From Malachius bipustulatus (taxonomy: Eukaryota; Arthropoda; Insecta; Coleoptera; Melyridae): DNA of 64,000 nucleotides. A program made the position numbers and the translations under genes. Below the pieces are notes generated by a model. The model did no database searches. It saw only the letters and a list, made by a program, of their open reading frames with translations, and was not told the origin of the DNA. Position 1 is the stretch's first letter, and every line of letters begins with the position of its first letter. Location: NCBI GenBank assembly GCA_910589415.1, contig OU342631.1, positions 14,942,001 through 15,006,000 of the forward strand, read 5' to 3'. Positions 22,464 through 33,900 of this stretch are shown here, piece after piece.

Positions 22464-24930
22464 TTACAGAAGGTGATAGATCTCTATTTTCTTGAGGAAT
22501 TCTATTAGGTTGTATACTTTTGCGTCTTTCAGTTGGAGTATTTCGGCTAGTGTGCCATCTAGCTTGAAGTGGTTTCTATGGATGTTGTACTTAGGGCATT
22601 GTAGTAGGATGTGCTTCACAGTGAGTTGGGTATTGCATGTTTGGCATACTGGGGGATTCTCGCCAGCCATAAGATATTTGTGAGTTAGTAGTGAATGTCC
22701 TAGTCTCAGCCGTCGAATGATGGTTTCTGATCTTCTGTGTAACTGGGGTAATCTGGTATACTTTACTGTGGATTCTACTTCGTGAGTTTTAGTGTTGATA
22801 TTCTCCCAGTGTCGTTGCCATTCTTCATGTACCTTATTTTTGAAGTACAAAGTTAAGTCGTAATGAAGTTGGACTGTGGTTTCTTCTGGTAAGTATGCTG
22901 CATCTTTAGCCTCTTCGTCTGCTCGCTCATTTCCTGTGATACCTATATGAGATGGTATCCAGAGTATGGATATTGCTTTAAGGTGCATCTCGTGGAATCG
23001 GGTGCTTATATCCTGGATTTTGTTGACTAGTGGGTTGTTGCTGTATAACACTTCTATTGCATTTATGGCGGCTAGGGAGTCGGAGCAAATGACGGTATTA
23101 TTGAGGTTGTTGTCTGTAGTATATTGGCAGGCCTGGAGGATTGCATACAGTTCTGCGGTGAAGACGGAGCTTTTGCTTGACAGTCGGAATTTTTGGACAT
23201 GATCGTTGTGCACTATAGCGCAGCCTACACCATTCATATTTTTTGATGCGTCCGTGAATATTATATTATCATGTGGATGTCCTTGAAGTGTTTGGTTATA
23301 TTTGGATCTTATGAATTCTTTCGGGTATGCTTCTTTATTGTAGATTTTGAGTGAGGTATCAAGCGGTGGTATATTTTTGGTCCAAGGAGGTAGTGTTCCT
23401 GGTTCTATCGATGCTGTGGACATTAGGTTTATTTCGGATAACTCTGGTCTCATTAGTTCAGGTAGGGGTTGTGGAAGGTTGGGTTTATTCCAATATAGAG
23501 ACTCATACGTTTTTCGGGTTGTTATTGTAAAAACGGGGTTTTTGGGGCAGGCTGATGTCCTAGAGATGTATGAGAGTGCCTGTGCTTTTCTTCTTAATCG
23601 TAGTGGTGGTTCACCTGCTTCTCTATTCATGCATTCCACTGGGCTTGATCTAAAGGCTCCAAGGGCTATTCTTATCGCTGTATTTTGAATCACATTAAGT
23701 GATCTGAGGGTGCGTGTACTTGCTGATGAATATACTACACATCCGTAGTCTAATTTGGACCTTATGAGGGCTCGATATACCTTAAGCAAGACGGTTTCTT
23801 GTGCACCCCATTGTTGACTGGAGAGTGATTTCAATAGATTTATTTTTTCGACGCACTCTGTCTTCAGTTTTTCAATATGTGGGCGCCATGTTAGTTTTTC
23901 ATCAAATGTCAGTCCGAGGTATTTATACTGGGTAACAACTTCCAGAGTCTTTCCGTACATTTTTAGATTTTTAGGCCGTGGTGAATTGGTCTTTCTAGTG
24001 AATCGTATTACTTTTGTTTTTTCGGGAGAGAAGGAGAAACCAGCGACGTTTGCCCACTCTTGGAGATCGTCGATGACACTCTGTAGGACCGCGCAGATAG
24101 TTTTCTGATTTCTGCCGCGAGAGTAAACAACTACATCATCTGCATATAGGGTGCCGACGGCGGGAGTTGATAGTTTGGAGACTATATCATTTATTGCGAC
24201 AATAAATAGTGTGCTGCTTAAGACAGACCCTTGAGGTACACCACTTTCTAGTGTGTGTGATGTAGATAGTGTTCCATTTGCTCTGACTTTGAAGGATCTT
24301 TTCGATAAAAAGTTCGATACGAAGGTCAGGAAATTGCCTTTCAAATTTAGAAGTTTTAATTTTTCTATAATTCCAGGTCTCCAGGCAGTATCAAAAGCGC
24401 TTTTTATATCCAGAAATATGGCAGTCAGTTCTTGTTTATTGGCTATTGCGTCTAGAACTTCGGTCTGGAGACAAACTAGGTTATCTGTTGTGCTGTGATT
24501 TGGTCTGAAGCCCATTTGATATTTGTTTAATAGGTTTTTGCTTTCAAGATGCCATAGTAATCTTTTGTTGATTATTTTCTCCAACAATTTGCAGAGTGTA
24601 CATGTGAGCGAAATAGGTCTATATGATGATGGGTCGGTTTTCGGCTTGTTTGGTTTATGGATTGGTATAATAATTGCTTCCCTCCATATGTTTGGAAATG
24701 TATGTTTAGACCATATGTTATTATATAGTTCCAGGAGCTTTTGCAACGCATTTTCTGGTAGATTTTTTAAAAAGGCAGAAGGGATATCGTCAGGGCCGGC
24801 TGCTGAAAGTTTGCATGAAGAAATGGCGCAGAGAAGCTCTTGATTATCGATAGGTAGATTTATGGGGTCGTTGTTGTCGAAATGTTCGGGAGATGCTGGC
24901 TGTAGCTGTGAGTTGTTTTGGAGGGTTTTT
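22464..24930 (-). CDS. LINE ORF2, 3' part: reverse transcriptase, RNase H, CCHC tail
   Basis: The frame is open from the A-run near 24930 to TAA at 22464. Numbering from the TTG codon at 24746, RT motifs are FLDIKSAFDTAW (catalytic Asp 113), GVPQGSVLS (169-177) and YADDVVVYS (201-209). The RNase H has FTDAS (Asp 499), AELYAI (Glu 532), CSDSLAAI (Asp 556) and HIGITGNERAD (His 600, Asp 610), so all catalytic residues are present. A CCHC-type motif follows (Cys 701, Cys 704, His 712, Cys 717). With the endonuclease part, ORF2 spans about 1,225 codons, normal for I-type LINEs. Codons between 24930 and 24746 read AGPDDIPSAFLKNLP, the usual start of the RT fingers. Confidence 0.88.
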
Positions 24931-26143
24931 TTTGGTTGGATTTATTAGATATTGACGTTGCTATTATGTTTACTATTTCGTTATTTGATGTGATGGTTTC
25001 ATTTTGTGAGTTTATAAGAGCCGGTATGCACTGTCTGGATTTGTGCCCGTTCATAGCTTTAATTTTCTGCCATACTTGTGTCGTAGGAGTGTTTCTTGTA
25101 AGGGTTGATACGTAGGTTTTCCATGACTCTTTTTTGGCTTCTTTTAGAGTTCGTCTGGCGATTGCTTTCAGTTTCTTGAAGACGATCAGCTTGTCTACAG
25201 TCCTGTGTTTTCTATATCTGTTCAATGCTTTTTTGCATTCTTTGACTGCCTCTCCGCATTGCGGTGTCCACCATGGCGCACATTTCACTCTACCTCCAAC
25301 AGTGGATTTTCCTATATATTCGTGGGCAGCATTGAGTATGATCTTGGTAAAACTGTCTAGGGTGGACTCTATATTATCGGGAATGATTTGCAGAGTTGTC
25401 ATGTCTTCTTCAATTTTGTTTTTAAAGCCATCCCAATTGGCATGTTGTAGTTTCCATCTTTCTAGTTGATGCGGTAATTCTTCATTTTGGTTTCTCGTTT
25501 TCAGGAGTATAGGGAAATGATTACTGTCGTATAGGCTATCTAGTACTTCCCAGTGCATTTCGAGTGATAGTTTCGGGCTACAGAAACTAAGGTCTATACT
25601 GGAGATCTCTCCGGTAGCGAAACAGAAGTGAGTTCCTGCTCCAGTGTTGAGAAGAAATGTATCAGAAGACGAGAGGAAGTTTTCAACTATTTTGCCTTTG
25701 CCGAATGTCTTTGCAGAGCCCCAGGTTTTACTATGAGAATTAAAGTCTCCAACCAGTATGTAAGGATTCGGGAGTTGTAGGGTAAGGTTTGATAGCTCGT
25801 TCTGCTGAAGGTTGTAGTCAGGTGGTATGTAGATATTGCACAGAGTTATTTTTGTTGGACACCAGACGTTGATAGCAGTACATTCGAGGTTTGTGTTTAT
25901 TTGTAGCTCTTCCGTGTGTAGTTTGGTGTTGACCAATATAGATACCCCGCCGCTTGCATGCATGGGATTGTTTCTGTAATAATTATGACTGTCATAATTA
26001 CGGAGCTTTGGTGGGTTGTTAGGTTTTAGGTGTGTCTCCTGCAGACACAGTATATCAGGTTGGAAGTCTGTTACAATTTGTTGTATGCGTTCAATGCGGT
26101 GATAAAAACCGCAGCAGTTCCACTGTATGAGCTTGAAAGTTAG
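24860..26143 (-). CDS. LINE ORF2, 5' part: APE-type endonuclease
   Basis: An open frame starts at the ORF1 stop (first codon 26143, just after an in-frame TAA) and runs to TAA at 24860. The first ATG is at 25963, inside the endonuclease domain. Upstream of it the frame reads LIQWNCCGFYHRI and DILCLQETHLK, the N-terminal and catalytic-Glu motifs of the domain. Further on are NIYIPPDY, VGDFNSHSKTWG and the SNHFPI motif (catalytic His), so the endonuclease looks complete. Known: it nicks target DNA to prime reverse transcription. The last ~23 codons are a frameshifted tail: a run of eight A (24926-24933 on the plus strand as T) breaks the join to the RT frame. Confidence 0.82.
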   Translation of the reverse strand, partial: LTFKLIQWNCCGFYHRIERIQQIVTDFQPDILCLQETHLKPNNPPKLRNYDSHNYYRNNPMHASGGVSILVNTKLHTEELQINTNLECTAINVWCPTKITLCNIYIPPDYNLQQNELSNLTLQLPNPYILVGDFNSHSKTWGSAKTFGKGKIVENFLSSSDTFLLNTGAGTHFCFATGEISSIDLSFCSPKLSLEMHWEVLDSLYDSNHFPILLKTRNQNEELPHQLERWKLQHANWDGFKNKIEEDMTTLQIIPDNIESTLDSFTKIILNAAHEYIGKSTVGGRVKCAPWWTPQCGEAVKECKKALNRYRKHRTVDKLIVFKKLKAIARRTLKEAKKESWKTYVSTLTRNTPTTQVWQKIKAMNGHKSRQCIPALINSQNETITSNNEIVNIIATSISNKSNQKKPSKTTHSYSQHLPNISTTTTP

Positions 26144-27594
26144 TTATAATAATTCTGGAAGGGGTTTTCCGTGTTCATGTTTCCTTGAGGCTCAGTTATA
26201 TCTTGAAGCGAACTTTCACTATCTGACTGAGAAGCTTGAGACAACATACTTGTTAGGCTTTCGGTTTCGATTCCTTCTTCAGAAAGTTGATTCTTTAACC
26301 TTCGTGATAGTCTTGTTAGGCGGTTTCTGAGAGTCCGGTCGTTGATACTCGAGTATAGATGCTTCATAATGTCCAGAAGAGATGTTACATTGTCAGTGTG
26401 TCTGCGTGCCTCGGAGAGTGGATCCTTGTTACCAAATGAATTTTCTAAAAAACTTTTGAAGTTAAGATACGGGATTGAGAAATTTTCGGGGTTATTTTGA
26501 AATATTTCCTCTATAGACTTGTAGCTGTTCTCGTTTTTGTTTTCTACGTTGATTGGCAGTGTTTTGATTTTCTTCTTTTTCGGTTTCAGTTGGGATGTGG
26601 TGGGCTTGATTTGTGATGGGTCTAGAAAGTTGAAATCTGAGGTATTGGAGGTCATATTGAGTTGTGTGTCTAGAGGATTTTGTTCTAATAAAGAACGATC
26701 AGATGTTGTTGGAGATTCTGTAGATGCAGGTCGTTTTTTCGATATCGGGAGTTCTCTTTGTAGGTCAGTTTCTTGAACAAGTTGTGAATAAGTGTTGCAA
26801 GGGGTTTGTGTCTTGGTAAGATTTTGTTCATTTGTCAGAGTTGGGAAGCTCTGATTTGCTTGCGGGCAACTATTAGCTATGTGGCCTTGCTGTTTACACA
26901 GGAAGCATTGCATGTTGTCTGTTGTCAGAAAAATTCTGTGACTGAGATCTTCATGATTTATAAGTATAGATGTTTCAATTACTAGGTCGGAATCTTGGGG
27001 TGGAGTTATATATACTTGTCGTCTAAAACTAAGAATATGGCTGAATTCGTCTCCCTCAAATCCTGCCCGCAAATGTGATACAGGTGATGCAAGTTTTAGA
27101 CCTAAATTTGTAAGCGCTGTTTCTATCACAGAGTTTGGAATATTGGGGTGTGCATTTGAGATTATCAATCGCTTGGCCGGATTTATTAGTCTTCTAATTG
27201 GTAGTTCGTGTTCTCCAATGACAAGTTTCTCATGCGTTTTTAGTAAGTCATCGATAGCTTGCTTGTTGGTGAGGTAGATGCAGATACGATTGTTTGATAT
27301 CTTTGAGGCGTGAGTTATAGTTTTGGCGCCTACAATTTCGCTCAGCGACTTGACGTAGTCAAATAGTTTGAGCTGTTCAATTGAATGGATTATTATAGCT
27401 TGGTCCCTTGATGGTGTAGTTCTTGGGAGCTGGGTTGCTTTCGCTGCTGAGGCGTATGATGTGCTTCCAGTGCTGGTGCTGGTTTGGTTTAGCATGGTTG
27501 GTTGAATTGGTGTTTGATTTGGATGAGAATCAGTGGTGGTGTGTATGTGACTGTTTCTGTTTTCAGAAACAGTCAAGTTTTGTATTAAAGACAT
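26140..27594 (-). CDS. LINE ORF1: Gag-like RNA-binding protein with RRM-like folds and one CCHC knuckle
   Basis: 484 residues from ATG at 27594 (MSLIQNLTVSENRN) to TAA. A Ser/Thr/Gln-rich N-terminus is followed by two segments that read like tandem RRM-type folds, then a CCHC zinc knuckle, CFLCKQQGHIANSC (C-x2-C-x4-H-x4-C). Next come a basic PKKKKIK stretch and an acidic, Ser-rich C-terminus. Known: LINE ORF1 proteins bind the element RNA and form the ribonucleoprotein used in retrotransposition. The frame is open for 19 more codons upstream to an ATG at 27651, but those codons lie inside the adjacent MITE, so I reject that start. ORF2 opens in another frame at the ORF1 stop. Confidence 0.82.
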   Translation of the reverse strand: MSLIQNLTVSENRNSHIHTTTDSHPNQTPIQPTMLNQTSTSTGSTSYASAAKATQLPRTTPSRDQAIIIHSIEQLKLFDYVKSLSEIVGAKTITHASKISNNRICIYLTNKQAIDDLLKTHEKLVIGEHELPIRRLINPAKRLIISNAHPNIPNSVIETALTNLGLKLASPVSHLRAGFEGDEFSHILSFRRQVYITPPQDSDLVIETSILINHEDLSHRIFLTTDNMQCFLCKQQGHIANSCPQANQSFPTLTNEQNLTKTQTPCNTYSQLVQETDLQRELPISKKRPASTESPTTSDRSLLEQNPLDTQLNMTSNTSDFNFLDPSQIKPTTSQLKPKKKKIKTLPINVENKNENSYKSIEEIFQNNPENFSIPYLNFKSFLENSFGNKDPLSEARRHTDNVTSLLDIMKHLYSSINDRTLRNRLTRLSRRLKNQLSEEGIETESLTSMLSQASQSDSESSLQDITEPQGNMNTENPFQNYYN

Positions 27595-27596
27595 AT

Positions 27597-27743
27597 GCCC
27601 GTATTCACAAACGATAATTTCCCAAATAATTACGTAATCAATTATCCCCATCTCATTCTATTGCAAAAAAACTGCATATCTCCATCTCACTCATTTGATT
27701 AATTACGTAATTATTTAGGAAATTATCGTTTGTGAATACGGGC
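27597..27743. mobile_element. Palindromic MITE, family B, copy 2, at the LINE ORF1 start
   Basis: GCCCGTATTCACAAACGATA at the left is mirrored at 27743, with the same arms and centre as 5901-6046 in inverse orientation. Only two bases separate it from the LINE ORF1 ATG. It adds a false 19-codon N-terminal extension to that frame. Confidence 0.85.
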
Positions 27744-30700
27744 AATAGAGTTCTAAAATAATTACTCAGAAGGTGACGGTTTTCTACAACCAACCTTATT
27801 CATCATGAGTATTATTGGTTGCCGGGCAGAAATAACAGAGACCGGCCTTCTTTGGTTTATTTGAATTAGACAAAAAAAAACGTTTATCAGTATTGATAAC
27901 AGAAATAAATGAAAAGTAGTTTGCTGATTCGATACCTATTTCTCAAAACTAGGCCAATATATGAACTTGTAGAGTTTCCACACTTTGATTGTTAGAAAGA
28001 TCAGGTGTAAATACAATGAAAGACCACTTTCACTTCTTTTTTCTGCACTAATTTCACTGTAATTTTAACGGGAAATTGAAGACTATCGATTCGAGACACG
28101 TTGTGTTTCGATGTCAACATTGAAGTCCTATGTTATTTTTGAAAATGAAGAGAATTACAAAAAATCAGTCCTGTGACAGCTTTATTGTTGACTGCTGATA
28201 TCACTTGAAAGCTCTGCCCATTACCTACATTATCAGTTCAAAACTTTTCGATATGATCCTGGTACTTATAAGCAAGAAATGCTGTTGACCACATGATGTG
28301 AGTAAAAAGCTCTCTATAGATAAAGTCGTGCGACTTCACTACAAAATTAAAAACATTCCTGAAAAACAGAGCAGATGTCTGATAACACCGATAACTGATA
28401 ATCAAACAAGATTCTATCGAATTTTACATAAACTGATGGACATATAACGAAAAAGGCGCTGGTGACCTTAATCGTTTGGGGTTGTTAATAAAACTATCCC
28501 ACCATCTAATCGTTCGGGATCTCCACGTGTTCGTAATCACAATAACTGGCATTCATTTTTTCTCAAATTTGTTCTCCCTGGAAACTTGTTTTTACACCTC
28601 ATAAACCCCCAGAACTTTTTAACTTTTATTAGTGTCTTAACTATTTTTCTTGTGAATTTTTTGTAATTTGTGGCAATTTTGGAAGTTTGGAGTCTTACCA
28701 TCGGAATTGCCGTTCTGAACATCTTAATATTTCTCAAACAACCTTATGTGTTTAATAAAACTGGGAAGATTGGGGGGATACCAGTCGGGCTGTCGTTTTG
28801 GGCACAGTTTCCTCTAATAAAATATCTAAATAAAGATGATTATTCGCTCTTTTCAGGTATTACGACAAGAGTGGTTCAGCAAAGCGTCTACACTTTGCGT
28901 AAAAAATGTCAGCGTAAGGGAACAGGAATCAACCATCATAGATAGGAGGGCTTCCAAAACAGGAGAAACTTTTTTGGAGAACTTTATTAACACTATGACG
29001 ACCCGAGTAACGACCGAAGTTTTTTTTTTATTTTTGTAAAAAATTTCGGAAAAACTGGGATATCTGATTTAGGTACATGACAAAATCTGGTCGAGGTTAA
29101 AAGAATATAGGTACCTACGATCGTTGAAAGAAAGAAAACGTATGCGACTTTTTGTTATTACCCCAATATATGGGGGTAATATTGTTCCTAAGGTATGTCG
29201 CGAGTTTTTTTTTTATTGTCAAAAGGTAGGTAGGTATTGTTTTACTTTAATGCAAACTTCTGTTAAGTCATAAAATGAGCTAAATAATCAAAATTTTTCA
29301 AATGTGGGTGTTATTCCCCTTTAGACAATATATAATCTAAGTTATTCCCCCACTTATCTCTTCAATTTTCATTCAAGGCGCCGATAGCTAGGCAACACAT
29401 CATTCAACATGCGTATAGCTGGTGGCAGAACATCGTACACACTTATACCTCGTATATTATCTGTACATTTTAGAAAATTTTTAATAGGTATAAAAAATAA
29501 GTTTTTCAATAGTTTTGAACAACCAAACCATCAATAGAGTTTCTTAGAACAAATATAATTATGGTTTATATATTGTTTCCTCAACATGAAGGTACAATAG
29601 CATCATTAAGGGATCCCTTACTTATTTCAATACCTATGAGACTTGAAATAATTTAAGGGGTAAGGGTAAGGTAACCTTTTTGCAAGCGTTTTTATAACAA
29701 TTAGTAATTGTTTTGTTATATAAAGAAATAAAAAATTACCTACGTACCTTTATTGATTTCACAAAATAAATATTTTTTAGGCAAGTGATTCCTTTCGTTT
29801 GTACAATCGATTCTGCGCACCTGATACTCACAATAGGGGTAGAATTACGTCAATATCCCTTGCTGCATGCTCTTGTTTTATCCATACCCGATTCACCACA
29901 TCAGTGATATGTTGAAATATTAAATCGTGTCTCATGGGTTGTTTTTATATTAAATTAAGCTGCTAATGCTTAAATAACATGATCTCTCAAACTGGTGAGT
30001 GTTTTTGCTGAACGTTAGTTCTCTTTTTTGTAAATATCATTTAAAAAATTGCCTTAATGTTGATTCCGTTCGTAATAAGTAAAATAACACGAGCTGGATT
30101 TATTTCTACAAAAACAATTCCCATTAGCACGTATGCAGTTATACCTACCTATTCCTACTTATTTCCTCTCGTTGATTCTTGTAATTTACCTCTTGATGTG
30201 ATTTTGATTCTATTAGCTATAGAAAAGTTGTGCCTAATTACTAATTAAGCCGATAAATTTATCTATTTTTAGATTTCTATAATTAGAATCCTTCGATATT
30301 ATTTATAACTTTATTAGGTAATTATCAAGTTTTTTGATTAACTTTGCAAGATGACAATTATTATTAAGAGTATGAGCAACATTATACCTACCTATATTCC
30401 TACGTTTTTATATTAATTTAAATATTCCTGATACAAAGGTCGACTAACCGGTGTTATCATATTATTTAACTAGAGTTTATTATATTTAAGCCTTTTTTTA
30501 TACACGCATATTATATACGATTTCTTGATAAAGATGGTATTATATTTTTTCAGACAGGTTTTTACAGATGACTTTTTTTTAATTGACCTTATAAGGGTAT
30601 TATAGATATATTGCACCTGAAACTAATTTTTGGTGGATTTTTTCTGTTCCTATTTCCTTACACAAAATGTTCACTTGCAAAAGAAAATCTCAGTGGATGG

Positions 30701-30785
30701 ACTATAAAGGGATTTATGAATCAGTTATGGAATATTGGCTATGATGGCTTTAGCACTTTCATTTTATTCTATGGATTTATTTCAG
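27744..30785. other. Intergenic DNA between the LINE and gene 2
   Basis: The first 100-200 bases may be LINE 5' UTR on the minus strand. The rest is AT-rich. A GTTCGGGATCTCCACGTG block near 28515 gave a vague Tc1-transposase impression, but too little to call. No gene supported. Confidence 0.35.
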
Positions 30786-30829
30786 GCCGCTCGGAATTGA
30801 TATAGAACACATTTGAAGGCCAACCACAA

Positions 30830-30974
30830 ATGGAAGATTCTTCGTCGATTCGAAAGACTCCCCGAGGATCTTTCTCACTTAGTCCAGAATGGAAAAGAAG
30901 AGCCGAGGAAGAATTAAATGAATCCCCAGAGAGTCACGATAAGGAACTGACAGCGCTTGCAGATATGGTTAAAA
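30830..30974 (+). CDS. CRAL-TRIO gene 2, coding exon 1
   Basis: ATG at 30830 follows an acceptor at 30785 (ATTTCAG), so the exon probably starts at 30786 with 44 bases of 5' UTR containing an in-frame TAG. It encodes residues 1-48, Ser/Arg-rich then acidic (EWKRRAEEELNESPE). The donor is A|GTAGGA, phase 1. Confidence 0.82.
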
Positions 30975-33900
30975 GTAGGAGGTTTTATTTAAGTTACCCG
31001 TTTACCCGTTCTGTGTATATAATGATATAATTTCCTGATTTATTTTACTTAGGTACATATTATGAAAACAGCATTTTTAAATACCACGTATAGGTACAGC
31101 TTTTTCAAAAATAGGAGAATTTCTGGCTATTATTCCCAGGAACTTGATTTCTAAGGTTAAGGGTGTCAGAGAGCCCAGAAAATTTTGATTTTGACAAAAA
31201 CTTAGAAATTATCTCATATTTCAGTAATGTTATAAACAGTCATAATATACGAAGAATGGGAATAAATTTGGGTAATTTTTTTTTAAACTACAATAAAGAT
31301 CAAAGACCTTTTAGTATTGACACAAGGATCCAGCTCCAGAACTATCAATTTTTTTTAACAATCTTTATTTGATTGATATTTTAATAATTTTTTAGGTGAT
31401 CCCAGCTTAACTATTCCACCCGATGAAAATTTCCTGTTACGTTTCCTGAGGGCACGAAAATTTGACAGCAAGAAAGCTTTTCACATGGTAAAACGAGAAC
31501 TAATTTTTAATCTTTTTTATGCAATTTTATATACAGTGTGTAATTCCTAGCTATATGTTAGTATAGTAAATTCAATCGCTTATACAACTGATCATATAAA
31601 ATTATTCCAAATTTATATTTTCAAGAAGTTGCTCTGAGAAACACAGCAGAGTAATAACTAATAAGGCATTACTTGATTATGTACCTCCTTACGTACAAGT
31701 AGGGAATCATGATGTGGGTGTGATTTACATGAGGATGCTAATTATGTAACTAATGTAGACATGATCGAGGGGAAACACTGATCGGGTGTAGACAAGGTTG
31801 TCGTATATTACGGGAAAGAAATAACAAAACATTTTTAGGCTTAGTGACGTCGAGCATTGAACAAAAGTAACGTCCTTGACCGTTCAAAGTTATAAGACAC
31901 GTTCATGTGACGTCGTTGTGATGTCATATAACGAATAAAATCTATCCTATAATATACAGGGTGCATCTTTAATATTGCGAAAAAATTCAAAGACAGTTTC
32001 TTTGGTCAAAAATAAACAAAATAATAACGTGTGTCCGGAAATGTACCATTTTTTAGATACTAGGGTGTCAAAAAAGATTATTTTTCCAGATCTTTGAAGA
32101 TATCGCATTTTTCGCAAAAGATATCGCAAAAAAGACGGCGTTTTTTGTGTATAAAATATTGGTGGTTAAAAAGGAGCTTTTAAAATGTCAATTTGCACAG
32201 TGTCAGAGGGGAAAAACTTCAAGCAACCTCAAAATCTCCACCACTGACTAATGAAAAAAAAATTAAGAGGTATAAAAAAAAATTGCTGATATCAATGGTA
32301 AGACATCCACAACAGTTGAGCTTTGAAATTGAAACGGTTCCTGGAAAAATATTTTTTTTTACATCCTTTATCTCAAAAATGGGTGCATTTCCGGACACAC
32401 GTTAATGGGATTTTTCTGTTAATTTTTGGGCAAAGAATCTGTTAATTTTTTCGCAACATTGAAGATACACCCGCCTGTACTTAAATAATTGTGTTTAAAA
32501 TCATCACTGTCTACATTGCTAAAATATTATATCTATACTCTAATAAATGTGATCTCCGGTCGTTTGGGAATGTACTGACGCAGTAGGTACGATTGTTCTG
32601 TTCTCAAAGCGCTCATCTTCGATTTTACGTCTTGGCCTCTCATTGGTATACAGGATGTCCCAGCTTATTCGAAGCGGTCTCTGTAGGCCAAACGATGCAT
32701 TTTTTCCAAAAAATTCTTGCACATTCAAGTACAGGATCACAATGGCCAAAATTTAAAATTATTTTGGGGTATACAGAGTGTCCCATATGACAGTGGCATA
32801 TCAAAGTTATGTTTTTTTAAATGGAATGCTCCTAGGTTATTGCATTTTTAGATTGTCTGAAAAGAGAAAATCAGACTGGCTTTTACAGTTGGTGTTTAAA
32901 TTCGGAAGTTTTTGAGTTATAAACAAGTGAAAATCGCCATTTTTCAAGTTCAAGGCCCTGTACAACGAAAACGGTTCAAGATAGAGAAAAACGGCTTACA
33001 TGTCCCTATTTTACCTTTTCATGTACTATCCTATGATGTGGATGAAATGTTTATACAGGGTGATAAAAAATTTGAAAAATTCTGAGACTTCTCCACGCGT
33101 CGCCAAATAAAAAAATCAAAGAAAGTACAAATGTTTCTATACCATAGGATAGAACATGAAAAGTTAAAATAGGGACATGTAAGCCGTTTTTCTCTATCTT
33201 TAGCCATTTTCGTTGTACAGGGCCTTGAACTTGAAAAACGACGATTTTCACTTGTTTAACTCAAAAACTTCTGAATCTAAACACCAACTGTAAAAGCCAA
33301 TCTTATTTTCTCTTCTCAGACAATCTAAAAATGCAATAACCTAGGAGCATTCCATTTAAAAAAACATAACTTTGATATGCCACTCTCATATGGGACACTC
33401 TGTATACCCCAAAATAACTTTAAATTATGGCGATTGTGATTCTGTACTTGAATATTCAAAATTTTTTTTGAAAAAGTCCATCGTTTGGCCTACAGAGACC
33501 GCTTCGAATAAGCTGGGAAGGATGTGGTTATAATGATTTATACAATATGTCGTATTGTAGAATTTTCTTATTTCATTATTGTGGGGGGTTAGAACGGTTT
33601 GTAGAATATAAGGATGAGTTGTTGACATCATGGTGAAGCATTCGCTTTTCCAGCCAGTCTAGGGAAAAACCCCATAAAAAACCTAGACACACCATTCAGT
33701 TCATATTGGTTTTAGACTTTGTAACCAATTTATTGCATCTGGAGTAAGGCGGTGGAAGTCATTGAAACCGCCAATAAATTAAGTTTCTGGACACTCTTCT
33801 ACAATATGAGTAATTGTTTCCTCAACTTCGCCACAAGTGAGACAATTTGGACTTGGAACTGCCATCTATTTGAATAACATTGAGTTACAGCGTCCATGGC

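Larger units (their letters stand above)
22380..27594 (-). mobile_element. Non-LTR retrotransposon (LINE) with RNase H, nearly full length
   Basis: Minus-strand element with ORF1 (26140-27594), ORF2 (22464-26143, one frameshift) and a short 3' UTR ending in TAAA/TA-type simple repeats near 22380-22402. ORF2 carries an APE-type endonuclease, a reverse transcriptase, an RNase H and a C-terminal CCHC motif. RNase H plus a simple-repeat tail rather than poly(A) fits the I/Loa group of insect LINEs better than Jockey, which usually lacks RNase H. Apart from the frameshift the frames are open, so the insertion looks young. The 5' end is unclear because a MITE (27597-27743) sits 2 bp upstream of the ORF1 start. 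LINE 5' UTR may continue beyond it. No target duplication was found by eye. Confidence 0.88.

Noticed and set aside
22492..25469. Plus-strand frames across the LINE
   Set aside because: They are antisense shadows of ORF2, which has all catalytic motifs on the minus strand.
27595..27651. Longer LINE ORF1 starting at ATG 27651
   Set aside because: The extra 19 codons are MITE sequence shared with 5901-6046 and 47867-48014, so they are not part of the protein.
28481..29040. Tc1/mariner transposase fragment
   Set aside because: Only a short GSPR-like phrase was seen. There is no DDE motif or inverted repeats, so this is not enough to call.
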